From Ficedula albicollis (Eukaryota; Chordata; Aves; Passeriformes; Muscicapidae), in NCBI RefSeq assembly GCF_000247815.1, contig NC_021677.1, forward strand, positions 57,541,769-57,605,768: a DNA stretch of 64,000 nt, read 5' to 3'. The notes under the pieces are model-generated. The model did not search any database and was not told the DNA's origin. It saw nothing but the letters and a program-made list of their open reading frames with translations. Positions within the stretch are counted from its first letter, which is position 1, and each line of letters starts with the position of its first letter. Below are positions 1 to 10,853 of this stretch, in pieces. Position numbers and translations under genes: made by a program.

Positions 1-3000
1 GCTAAAGAGAGTGCCTTGCATGGGTTCAATGTCCACATCCTTGATGCCTTAGCATCTTTTGTGGAGACTCAAAAGTGAATTCCCCTGGTCAGGATAAAGG
101 CAACACAGCTCTGAGACCCTTTATTTCAGCCTCTTCCATCCTCCTGTTGTCACTTAGATGACATATTTTCCTTTTGTCTGCTACAGAGCATTGAAAATTG
201 AGCTTGGGGCATGATAAAGATTCAGCAGAGCTTCCAGCTGTCAGACTGTGCACAAAGAGCATGTTTTGGAAACTGATAGTCTGTGAACTGTCACGGGCAC
301 ACAGGGATCTCAAGTTTCTCTTGTTGCTTTGAAACTGGAGAGGGTCTGACAATTTACCTTGACGTGGGGATGTTCTGGAGTAGCTAAATATAAAAAAATG
401 GATGTTGTGAGACGTGACTGTCAAAGACACCTTAGTGATCTGCACATTCTGGGGAAGCAGATGGGGAAAATGAGGAGAAGTTGTTTTCCCAGCGTAGGCT
501 TGGCAGATGTTTGTGCCTGTCCAATACATCTGGAACTGCAGAGAATTGCTTGGGCAGTGATGTTAGAGTGGGGCTGAGAATTACCAAGCACACAAATGTT
601 GTTTGTCTGGTATTCCCCTACATGCAGGGAATTATCTTCTTACCTGTTCACCAGCAACTGATTTAAGCTTGGGTTGTTTAGAAAAGAGTCTTGAAAACAT
701 AATAGTTTTATGTTTTGAAAAATGAGCTCTGATAATGAAGTGTACTTAAGGTAAATTACTGTTGTGAAAGAATTCCTGAAATATTCCAGTAAATAAAACG
801 TTGACTTTATATCATTGTAGGTGTTTTGGCACCAGTATGTGGTAGTAGAAGCTCTTTTTCCAATTACAGCAAAGTTTCTTTATATCCTTTTATTATGCTG
901 CTAAATTCAGGCTGAAATTTCCCAGGCTTCTTGTGGTATAGAAATAAATTCTTTGGAAGAATTTCAGAAAATTTTATTAATCTTTGGGAAGACTTCTTAC
1001 TTATTTCCAGGTTTGTTCTGTATGAGGATGCTGGTAGTAAGTGGCAGTGTCTAAATTGAAGGAAATAAATGGTCTTGTTTCAGAGTCACTAAATTATTCA
1101 TGCAGCTGTATAAGTAATTTTTTCCTTTCACCTTTCTCTGTAGGGTGGATCATTGGTGTTGCCTGTTCATGTGGTGTTTTCTTCAGTTTAAAATGGTCCT
1201 GAAAATCGTTGCTCTTGGAGTCCTTGTAATCCCAAACTTGAAAGGGCATTAGAGCACTTTCTGATTGTGGAATTTGCAGGTGCACCACAGTGTCACAGTG
1301 ACTTTTGCATTGTATTTTGTGGTGCAGACATTCAGAACAAGGCTTTTTGTGTGAAAGTGTGCTGCTGACTGTACTCACTAATGTTTGTGTGCACAAGGAT
1401 TGTGTGTCCTTGTTTCACTGATTGGGAAAGTGAGTGTTGGCCCTTCCTGGGAATTGCTCAGCAGGCTGTTCTGCCACAGTCAGGACTGGGAAGTGTTCAA
1501 ATCCACTTAGATAAATACTTTATTTCTGTCTTAGTTGAGATGACCATCTCAGTGCGTAGCTCTGGTGCCAAGTCAGACAGCAAAGCTGTTGGACACTTCA
1601 CAAAGGAAAATGCTGTTAGTGAGCACGAGCCTCCTCTGAGCTGCTCGTGGCTGCTGTGTTGAAATGTGAATGGATCAAAACCTAGTGCTACATGCAGGTG
1701 ACCATTGTACCCTCTGTGTTTGGTTTCCAGCAGCTGTTGGCTGTTATTAGTTCTGTATCTTCTTTGCTATGCTTGTGGTTACAGAAGTCATCTCGCTATG
1801 ATGCGTTCGGTGGGAGGTGCTCGCAGGAGAAAGGAAATTACTTTTCTGTGGTGGCTGTGGTCTGATGAGATAAGCACAAGTGCAGAAAGCTGAGACTTGG
1901 ATTCTCTTCAAGGTTTGCAGCAGACTGGCAGGATAGCTGTGGTTCCATTACAGGCAACAGGCACAAGCCCCATCTTTGACCCCCATGTCAGAGCCTTGCT
2001 CAGTGCAAAAGCCAGAGCCCAGCACTGGGACAAGTTTTCCTGTTCTCTAGAATCCACCTGAGGATGCAGCATTTGTTGTTGAGCTGTTCAGAGGCTTCTG
2101 AGAGTACAATTTAGGCATAGATGAGCTTTCAGAGTGTTTTTAAATATAGTATTCTTTGCCAGAAAAAAAAAGAAGAAAACATAACACAATAATAACATAA
2201 TAATAATTTAGAATACAGATAGCCCAGTTGCAGTGTCTCTTTCTGTAATTTACCCTTTGCCTGGGACTCTTTCAGACCTGCCTTTATGAAATAGGATTGC
2301 TTCTGCCAGCTTGATCTGAGAATAGCCACGAGAGTAAAATAGAGCATCTCTTATCCTCTTATTAGTCCTTTATTGGATGACCACCTCACCCACACCTGGA
2401 TGCAGTCACATCCTCTACCTGGTGAGATCTCTACAAGAAAAGCTCTCCCTCTCAGGGGAGTTCTTGGTTGGGTCCAGCTGCTCATGGCAGAGTGGGATTT
2501 TGGGGACAGCTTTCTTTGTGGCTCCTCTGTTAGTAGGTCTGTGTCACCAGCATGGAATTGGATGAAAAGAGGATTGAAAAAGGGATATTCTCAAATGAGT
2601 TTGAATTATTATTTTGCACAGTTCCTTAAGAGTATTTAGAAACTGTTTCCCATGTTTATGTCAGGGTCTTCTAAATTGTTCTAGAGAAGGTAGGTTAGCA
2701 ATGTGAGCATTGTATTTTAATAAATTTGCCTTAATTTTGAAGCCAAAATTTGTAAAGTGGCATTTTTATAGTTTAGTATAGTGCTTTCTAGCTTATTTGA
2801 GTTTTTAAATTGTACACTGAATTATCCTACACTTTTTCAGTTGGTCATCTGAACTTTTACAGCTCTTTACCATCTCTTTGGTTCATGAATTTCTGTCAAT
2901 AGGCTTTCAATTACTCAAGTTTGAATGTTAATTCATTGCACTTTAGACCTGAAGGTTTGCCTACGTGTTCTAAATCTCTAGACCACTCTAGATCTCCTCC

Positions 3001-4000
3001 ATATTTTCCAGTGTTGGATGCAAAATCAGGATAGGTCTTTCTAGTTTGAATGCAGAATCTTACCCCCAAAAAAAACCCAACCTGAAAGTTTTCTTTTGAT
3101 GAAAATAGTCACTGTATGGTTTTTGTGATCTATGCATTTAAAGCTATGCTTGATCCAGTTCAGAAGTTGTTTTTACATTCTCTCTCTATGGATGTTCAGT
3201 ATAATACTCAAAAGAGGTTTTGTTTCTGTATTGATGTGAACACTTGCTTATGCCCCCAAAAGATGAGTTCAGAACAGTTGTAGTTTCCGTTTTAAAATAT
3301 TTTTTTAAATTATTGGACCCCAAAGCACTGAGCACCTGGGCCTTTTCCCCTTTATTCTCTCCTACCTCTGACTCTAATTTTTTCCCTCCAACCAATATCG
3401 TTTGAGGCCATTTCCTTGGTTCTCTCTCCCACCTACAGCTCCTCTCTCCATTGCTAAACAGGACTGTACCCCAAAGCTCAGTCCTGGTGCGAGGGCAGGA
3501 ATTGATTTCATGAAAGGCAAGTAGCTTGGTAGAGCTAATTTTTTTATTTTCCCATAGACTTTGTGTTTTTATCCTTTTTTCTCCTTTCTATTCTGCTGAT
3601 ACAATTTTCTTTGTACTGCAAATGAAGAATTACATGGAGCTTCTTTCTGACTGTGCCTTACATTTGGAAGTGAGATGTATCTGATTGGAGAGGATGAAAT
3701 AATTCTCTTGGCAGTTACATCTTGTCTCTGCATTTTAGTGTAGCCTCTCGTGCATTTTATTCCCTTCCTGCCTGATGACTAAATGCTCTTTGCCTTCAGC
3801 AGGCTTTGTGGGAATGCTGGAAAAACCCCTTCTCCCTCTGCTTGGGTGGAATGACAAACCCAGCTATGGCAGAGTGTGTGCTGGAGAAACTGAGCATTCC
3901 TGAGGGGTGTTCTGTGCTTCTCATCTGTGCTCAGATAACTTGCTGGTCAATCTTCTGCTGGGGAGTGGTGCCAGTGAAGAAAGGTCTCTGCAGGCTGCTG
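1..4000. other. Non-coding DNA left of the minisatellite; no gene recognised
   Basis: The stretch is AT-rich and stop-dense in all frames. The open frames present are under about 150 codons and have no recognisable domain or codon pattern. WDR89 has its only coding exon downstream behind a splice acceptor, so this may be its 5' UTR intron. It could equally be the intergenic space after the upstream neighbour (SGPP1 in other vertebrates). I see no CpG island that would mark the WDR89 promoter and no CR1 fragment that I can name. Confidence 0.5.
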
Positions 4001-4324
4001 CACTGGGGAGTGCAGCACTGCTGTGTTCTCTCCCTGCACTGGGGAGTGCAGCACTGCTGTGTTCTCTCCCTGCACTGGGGAGTGCAGCACTGCTGTGTTC
4101 TCTCCCTGCACTGGGGAGTGCAGCACTGCTGTGTTCTCTCCCTGCACTGGGGAGTGCAGCACTGCTGTGTTCTCTCCCTGCACTGGGGAGTGCAGCACTG
4201 CTGTGTTCTCTCCCTGCACTGGGGAGTGCAGCACTGCTGTGTTCTCTCCCTGCACTGGGGAGTGCAGCACTGCTGTGTTCTCTCCCTGCACTGGGGAGTG
4301 CAGCACTGCTGTGTTCTCTCCCTG
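4001..4324. repeat. Minisatellite block A, 36-bp unit x 9
   Basis: Nine head-to-tail copies of a 36-bp unit beginning CACTGGGGAGTGCAGCACTG and ending TTCTCTCCCTG fill exactly 324 bp, with almost no differences between copies. Each unit contains an inverted repeat, GCACT-GGGG-AGTGC, if the G of the preceding unit is counted. The period is a multiple of three, so reading frames stay open through it on both strands. The predicted peptides are pure 12-residue repeats and are not believable proteins. The high homogeneity indicates recent expansion or gene conversion. Confidence 0.97.
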
Positions 4325-4814
4325 CACTGAGGCAGTGCAGCACTGCTGTGTTCTCCCTGCACTGGGGCAGTGCAGCACTGCTGTGTTCTCCCTGCACTGG
4401 GGCAGTGCAGCACTGCTGTGTTCTCCCTGCACTGGGGCAGTGCAGCACTGCTGTGTTCTCCCTGCACTGGGGCAGTGCAGCACTGCTGTGTTCTCCCTGC
4501 ACTGGGGCAGTGCAGCACTGCTGTGTTCTCCCTGCACTGGGGCAGTGCAGCACTGCTGTGTTCTCCCTGCACTGGGGCAGTGCAGCACTGCTGTGTTCTC
4601 CCTGCACTGGGGCAGTGCAGCACTGCTGTGTTCTCCCTGCACTGGGGCAGTGCAGCACTGCTGTGTTCTCCCTGCACTGGGGCAGTGCAGCACTGCTGTG
4701 TTCTCCCTGCACTGGGGCAGTGCAGCACTGCTGTGTTCTCCCTGCACTGGGGCAGTGCAGCACTGCTGTGTTCTCCCTGCACTGGGGCAGTGCAGCACTC
4801 CTATGCTCTCCCTG
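4325..4814. repeat. Minisatellite block B, 35-bp unit x 14
   Basis: Directly abutting block A are 14 copies of a 35-bp variant unit. Relative to A it gains one C (CACTGGGGCAGTG) and loses a TC (TTCTCCCTG). The first copy has CACTGAGG and the last (4780-4814) is diverged, as expected for array edges. Every standard unit carries a perfect 6-bp-arm hairpin, GCACTG-GGG-CAGTGC, followed after one A by another GCACTG that can pair alternatively. The array lies about 4.6 kb upstream of the WDR89 coding exon. Confidence 0.97.
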
Positions 4815-7800
4815 CCTTGGCAGCTCTGCTCCCAAATGCAAACCACATGTCCTGTGCATGCACGAGCTGCTTCCTGCTGCCCAGAGCTCTGGGTTTGTTC
4901 TCAGCTTGCTCTGGAACTTTTAATAATTGTGAAAATAAAGGGAGAGTCTGTTTGTATTGTTTGTAGTAGGAAAGAACAGTGCAAGATTTCATCTGCTGCT
5001 GTTCAGATCCTTTGCTATTTTTGGTATTTGACCTCTGCAGAGAAGACTGCCAGAACTACAGGTCTTTTTAATTTTTATTACGTGTTTCTACCCTCCTACT
5101 CGTACGTTACTCTTATGTTAGTGATTAAACCTTTGAGAATGTGCCATTTTTCCACATTTTCCCTCCCATTTTTTGAAGGAAAATTTGTATTTCTATGTAT
5201 TTTTGAGCTAACATTCAGTTTTGGAAAGGAGAACTATGCAACTTGGCAGCATCTTCTGTACACCACTCCAAGGGAAAGGGAAATAACTTACGATTTGCTG
5301 GTTTATCTTTTGAAAAACGTTCTGGATTGAAGGGGACTGATGAGCCCGTTGGCTTGAACTGAAGCTGTAACGTTTAGAATACTGCACAAACAGCACAGCA
5401 GCATGTGCTGGGACAATGTTAAGTGTTTAGTTTGTGCAGATAGGTACTTGCTTTTCATTTCTCCACCGTTAGAAAGGGCTGCCTTCAGCACAACTGTTTG
5501 CTTCTAGTCTTGCTGTATGGTTGTTTCCACACTCCACTAGTGAAAAACACATAACAAAGGTATCTGAAAATCCTGTCCTGCCTCTTTGGCATCACTTCTG
5601 CTTCATGCCTTCTATTCTAAACATTGAGTTTATTTCTTTTTTTAAAGTAGCCTTGTCAGATGCCCTGGAGGTCAAAATATTTTAGGTTATTTCAGAGAAC
5701 AGTATTTATTCTGAATTCCCAAGATGTGAGTTTTGAGTATCCTTCCAGAAGCTTATTGTGTCTGGTAGTTGTGGTATCCAGGAGATGTCCAGGGGTTGCA
5801 TGTAACTGTGTACTTAAATTCATAGAACAGATCACCTGAGTGTAGTTCCAGAAGTCTAGATATAATAACATAGAAGTTTCAGGTTTAATTTATACAGGGT
5901 GGCTTTTCCTGGCTCAGAGGGTGCAGGTGTGGATGCAGCTGAAAGGTTCAGCTGTTCCACATAAGGAATGGTGATCCCTAAGGGTGGGGTTGCACCTCTG
6001 TTTCAGGCACAGGTGACTGGCCAGAGGCAGACACCTTCAGCCAGGTACTGGTGTGTCACCCCCGTGGTGGGATTTCCTGGCAGCTTGATCACCTGGATTT
6101 TGTCAGTGTTGAGACTAAGCCAGACCGTGGGTGACTTTGCTGGAGAAAGTGAAAAACTTGAATTTAATGAACTACCTCACATTCTGAGCAGAGGAGGAAC
6201 CAAGGGGAAAGAAGAGCTTTTGGCCAGTGCCCTCTGATTTTTGCTGAGATTGGAACAGTCCAAGAGCAAGCTGTTGGTACAGCTCTGTGTCAGAGAGTTT
6301 GTTATACAAACATGAGCAGTTCTCCTGTCTGATCATCACAACTGGCTGTTGTGCTATGTCCAAAACTTTTCAAAGACTCTGATTTTGCCAAAGGATTCTT
6401 TGGAAAACAGATACCTCTGTTGTTGAACTTAAGGAACTAAAAGTGCTTCAGTGCAGAGGACCATGTGCTTTGTAGGTGGCTGCAGTCCAGTGCTTAGTTA
6501 TCTCCTATTGTGTTTGGAAGACCATTGTTTCCTATTTGTCTCATAAATTTAACACAGATCCTATTCCTGCCATTTAAACTTTCCCATCAAAATACAACAG
6601 TGACTTCCCCTTCTGAAAAGGAAGGGCTGGCAGCTACACCCTGAAGTTTGAGCATGAATTGTTTATATAACCTTCAATCACAATTTCATAATGGTATGAA
6701 GACTTTCTTACTGAGGCAGACATTTTACTGAGTTTTAGGCAAAAACCTAGTTGCCATTGAACACAATTTTAAGGCTTCTTAGTTGTTGCAGTGGAAATAG
6801 AATTGAAACTGAACCCTTCACCTTCCTGATAGAAATTGCACTTCTGTCTGAAAACATGAACAGCATTTTCTGGTATTTCAGAATAGCTGTACTTAAGTCA
6901 TTCTGGGCAAAAGCTTAGGAGTTGTGTTGAGCTAATTTTATTTCCCAGAAAATGTTATTAAAACTGGATGAACCTCCTTTTGCAGACTCTGGCTTTTTAC
7001 AACTTCTGGGTATTTGTAGAGTTCCCTCACCTTCCCCAGCAGTTAAAGCTCTGACATGAGTGTTATAGAAACTGCTTATTGAAAGATACTCTCTATTTCA
7101 GTCAGTAATATTTAAACAACTGTAGCTTACCTTCCAAATGGATGACATTTGTCAGGAACATGTCTCTTTGAGTTTACTTGGTCTTTTGAGTAGACAGTCT
7201 GAATATTTAGAGCTTAAAATTCAGGTCAGCTTGGAAAACTACATTTTTCTTACAAGAAATTTACAGAGATAACCTGATTTTTTTAGTAACCATAGCACTG
7301 CAGGAGAACTGGTTTACGAAAACTCTCCACCCTCAAGCATGTGTGTTTGAAACTCTATTTAAATAGAAGCTTCCATTGTAATTCTTCAGTAAATTGAATT
7401 AAGCAGTTTTCCTAATTAATAATGTTAAAATATTTTATTTCTTCAGTTTCTGTTATTAATTTGCATGGATGTTTAACAGTTTTGTGTTTAAGCAGCGTAG
7501 CAAACAGCGTTTGAGAACAGTTGGCTTTATGTAATAGTTCTAGTAAAAGCTTGTTTCATTTGAGGACATACCCAGAAAAGTAAGTAAGGAACAAGTTCTG
7601 TGGGTAGGTTGTACACAGGGTAATGCCAGAAAACACGTTGAACTTCTTTTCTTCAGAGGGAAAAGGAGTTTCCACAGGATGTCTGCATTTTATGGCAAAA
7701 ATGACTGGTGGATGTGCTCTGAAAGGTTGCTTTGATGTAGAAGATTAACCTGGGGACCTCATTGTCAGGATATTACTGAGGCAAATCGCTTAGTGAGATT

Positions 7801-9455
7801 ATTTGTGACTTGGGAATTAAGTTTTTATGTCTGCCTGCTTAAGTTATTTTTTAAGAATTTGCTGCTTTGTCACATGGTGTCATGAATATTTGTGCACACC
7901 AAACCAGAAGAGGGAAAGCAAACCCCTGAAACCACAAACAACACCAAGAAAGAAAAAAAAAGCAGAATGCAGCTTTGTCATAACAACTTTTCCTTTGTTT
8001 TTGGTCTCTCATGGACAATTAAAATAATTACAACTAAAGCAAGTAATACATGGAGACTTGCAATTCTACCCCTAAAAATCCAGCCTGGAGAATTTGCAGA
8101 AAAATTGATGATAGAACAGCTGGCAAGGCATGAAAATATTTTCTTGTGTTCTGTGTCTGCCTGATTTTTATTCTATTTCTCTTTGGATTGTTTTTTTAAA
8201 GGGTCATTTCATGCATGTGTTATCTGGGGTGGGCTGCTGGTCCAGACCTTAAGAAAATATCAGTACCGGTGAGAAATCACTGGAGTGTTGACCTCTTAAA
8301 ACCTGCTGTGATTCCCTCAGTGTTTGGGGTTTGATTCTTGTTAAATACAAAATAGTGGTCTAATTGAACCTATGTTTTTGACAGAACTGGATGACTGTAA
8401 TAACATACCTACATTTTCCTTCAAGGAAATGGTTGTAGTTTGTGAATCACTAAAGCAAACTATTGCAAATATGTCTCTAAAATGTAAATGCTGCTGAGCT
8501 TTGCCTGACTCTGAATTGATGGAGTCTTTACTGCAATTACAGAATAGAATTTTCTGTTGTGTTAAAGAAAGGGAAAGTATGTTTTTCCTTTTTTTTAGGG
8601 CATATTTTAGAAATGAATCTGTGAGAGGATCCAAGAGAATTTTGTTTAATTTTGGTTTTGCTGGGTAAAGTTTGCATTTGTGTGCATTGCTGAAATAGTT
8701 TGGGTTTCTAGGACGGTTCAGTAGTGCCAGAGAGGAATTGCCTCTGAAGGGAAGATTTTTATCAGCTGCCCTAAAAGCCAGTGTTCTGTGGTTTTACAGG
8801 AGGCTCAGAAAACGTTGAGGTGCTTAATTGCAGTGAATTCCAGAGGTCACGTTCCTGTTTAGGTGGTCCCTGATACGCTGGCAGGTGTTTCTGTGCGTCA
8901 TTGGGCACCTAAATACTTGTTAAATTACCTCACCAGGCCACTTCAGGCTGTAGTGCTGTGTAGTTTTGGTGCTGTTCTCTGTCTCCCCTGTGCACGTCCC
9001 TCAGCACAGCAGTTGAGAAGTCTCCTGTTGTACTGATGCAGCTGTTGGTGGGCTGGTCTTCCTAGAAAAGAACTTACTCCTCTTCAGGTAGAGGGGCTGA
9101 CTTCATTTTCTTTCCACTTGTGAAGAGCATCACGTTACTTTATAAAAATAATAAAGCAAATTTAGCTAAGTGACTTTCCCAGGATTCCCAGATAGACTGT
9201 TTAATCTGTTAAGGGTTAATCTGGTTAATCTGTTAATCTGGTGTGGTGCTTACAGACACGAGAGACTGAACTCCTCGAATCAGGGAGCCCTTTCCTCTTC
9301 TGTGTTCCTGTGAATGAAGTTGTGCTGGGGAGGACATCGGGATAATTGAATCGTAGCTCCGTGCATCACAAGATGCTTCCTCGTACGTGTATTTAAAGCT
9401 AACACTGCTGAAGAATGCTGTAATTAAAACTCCCCTTGGCTTTTCTGCCTTGCAG
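4815..9455. other. Non-coding DNA between the minisatellite and the WDR89 coding exon, probably intron
   Basis: No coding exon, RNA gene or named repeat is recognised. A short cluster of repeated TTAATCTG words lies at about 9200-9240. The stretch ends in a pyrimidine tract and CAG at 9453-9455, immediately before the WDR89 exon, so at least its right part should be intron. There is no CpG-rich promoter here. Confidence 0.5.
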
Positions 9456-9475
9456 GATTCTGGCGGGGCTGGGAG

Positions 9476-10663
9476 ATGACGGCGGTGGAGAAGGTGGAGG
9501 AGCAGCTGGCGGCTCTGCGCATCGCCAGGCGCTGCGTGCCCCGCCAGGAGCCCGCCTACCTGCTGGACATCGACACCTCCAAAGGCTCCCAGGCCAGCAG
9601 CAGCAGCAGCAGCAGCCTGGTGGCAGTGTCCTGCTCCAGCCCAGCCCTGCGGCTGTACCACGGCGACACGCTGCAGCTCCTGCGCGAGTACCGCGCCCAG
9701 CCCGGCGCGCTCAGCGGGGTCAGGTTCGCCCGCACGCGTCCCAGCGTGGTGTTCTCAGGCTGCAGCCAGGGCGCCCTGCAGTGCTGGGATGCTCGCTCAG
9801 CCACGCAGAAACCCGTGCAGGTGTTCAGTGGATATCCTTCCAACGTCTTCATCAGCTTCGACGTCAGCTGCACCGACCTCATCGTCTGCGCCGGAACGGA
9901 GAAAGTCGAACAGGACGCGTTTCTGGTGTTCTGGGATGCAAGGGGCGTTACAGACTGTGCCAGTGCCACTAAAGAGCCCTTGGGAGTCTATTCTGAAAGT
10001 CACAATGATGACATCACCAAAATCTGTTTTCACCCTATCGAACCCAATTTGGTAGTGTCTGGGTCAACCGATGGCTTGGTGAATGTGTTTGACATCAACA
10101 AGGATAACGAAGATGATGCTTTGATATCGACCTGCAACTCAGATTCCTCAGTGAGTTCTCTTGGCTGGTCTGGGGAAGATTACAAACAGGTCTATTGCAC
10201 CACACACGATGAGGGGTTCTGCTGGTGGGACATGGCTCAGCTGGACACGGAGGAGCCAATAACCCTGCTGCACGTTCTGGATGCCAGAGAGTCAGTCTGC
10301 ACTGAAAACCACGGCCTGCATTACCTGGTGGGTGGCTTGTACCACGAGAAGGCACAGAAACTCTTCCTGCTTGGGGGAACCTCCACAGGAGACATCCACC
10401 TGATCAGCTGTGGCACGGATGGCCTGAGCCTGGTGGGGAGCCTGCGTGGGGGACACTCGGCCACCGTGCGCTCCTTCTGCTGGAGCCCCACGGATGAGTC
10501 TCTGCTGACGGGAGGAGAGGATGCTCAGCTGTTGCTATGGAAACCCGGGGCTGTGGAAAGGTCCCTCACAAAGAAAGCACCTCTGAAGATCTCTTCTTCC
10601 TTGCAGAAGAGAGTGAGAGTTCACAACACCTCCCTCAAAAGCAGGAAAAAGTGCAATGCCTAA
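9476..10663 (+). CDS. WDR89: WD repeat-containing protein 89
   Basis: This 395-residue WD40 beta-propeller protein closely matches vertebrate WDR89 as I remember it (about 387 aa in human). The molecular role of the family is poorly characterised, so no reaction is assigned. WD-type strand ends are visible at residues 104-106 (WDA), 153-155 (WDA), 205-207 (FDI), 251-253 (WDM) and 355-356 (WK). The segments FSGYPSNVFISFDV (117-130), STDGLVNVFDI (197-207) and LLTGGEDAQLLLWKPGA (343-359) are strongly conserved family blocks. The tail (about 361-395) is Lys/Arg-rich. The start chosen is the first ATG after the splice acceptor; it adds three residues relative to the mammalian start at the equivalent of residue 4. 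Seven serines at 41-47 are encoded by a pure (AGC)7 run. The first 480 nt are much richer in GC and CpG than the rest. The frame is intact, with no frameshift or premature stop. Confidence 0.96.
   Translation: MTAVEKVEEQLAALRIARRCVPRQEPAYLLDIDTSKGSQASSSSSSSLVAVSCSSPALRLYHGDTLQLLREYRAQPGALSGVRFARTRPSVVFSGCSQGALQCWDARSATQKPVQVFSGYPSNVFISFDVSCTDLIVCAGTEKVEQDAFLVFWDARGVTDCASATKEPLGVYSESHNDDITKICFHPIEPNLVVSGSTDGLVNVFDINKDNEDDALISTCNSDSSVSSLGWSGEDYKQVYCTTHDEGFCWWDMAQLDTEEPITLLHVLDARESVCTENHGLHYLVGGLYHEKAQKLFLLGGTSTGDIHLISCGTDGLSLVGSLRGGHSATVRSFCWSPTDESLLTGGEDAQLLLWKPGAVERSLTKKAPLKISSSLQKRVRVHNTSLKSRKKCNA
9596..9616 (+). repeat. (AGC)7 trinucleotide repeat coding poly-serine in WDR89
   Basis: Seven uninterrupted AGC codons encode Ser41-Ser47, in a loop between two conserved blocks (LLDIDTSK and LVAVSC). 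As I recall it, the mammalian protein has an unrelated short sequence here without a serine run. A pure codon repeat is prone to length variation. Confidence 0.95.
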
Positions 10664-10847
10664 AGTGGGAATCTGCTGTGTAGAGCTTTCCTGGTGTTCA
10701 ATCTCCCCAGGCAATTCTTGACTGTGTTTTATTTGGAGGTTTTCTGTGGAAAGAACTGTGGTGCTTGAATTCCCCCTGGGAATGTATTTCAGTCATCAGA
10801 AGAATGCCTTTTATTTTTTTTTAAGTTGCTAATATTAATCAGAAAAG

Positions 10848-10853
10848 AATAAA
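10848..10853 (+). promoter_or_regulatory. Poly(A) signal AATAAA of WDR89
   Basis: This is the first canonical AATAAA after the WDR89 stop codon, about 185 nt downstream, in an AT-rich 3' UTR. It is followed by T-rich and GT-containing sequence. Longer 3' UTR isoforms using later hexamers are possible. Confidence 0.65.

Larger units (their letters stand above)
9456..10853 (+). other. WDR89: WDR89 terminal exon (5' UTR tail, whole CDS, 3' UTR to poly(A) signal)
   Basis: The exon start is inferred from the acceptor CTTTTCTGCCTTGCAG ending at 9455, which leaves 20 nt of 5' UTR before the ATG. The 3' boundary is placed at the AATAAA hexamer at 10848-10853, about 185 nt after the stop; cleavage would be some 10-30 nt further on. 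The coding frame has no introns, as I recall for mammalian WDR89. The spliced 5' end makes this an ordinary gene with a coding terminal exon rather than a processed retrocopy. Confidence 0.8.

Noticed and set aside
4001..4814. CRISPR-like array
   Set aside because: Units are contiguous with no unique spacers, and the context is a vertebrate genome. It is a minisatellite.
3806..5330. Long open frames (up to 435 codons) on both strands across the minisatellite
   Set aside because: They exist only because the 36- and 35-bp units lack stop codons in most frames. The peptides are pure 11-12-residue repeats in several frames at once, with no splice or coding signature.
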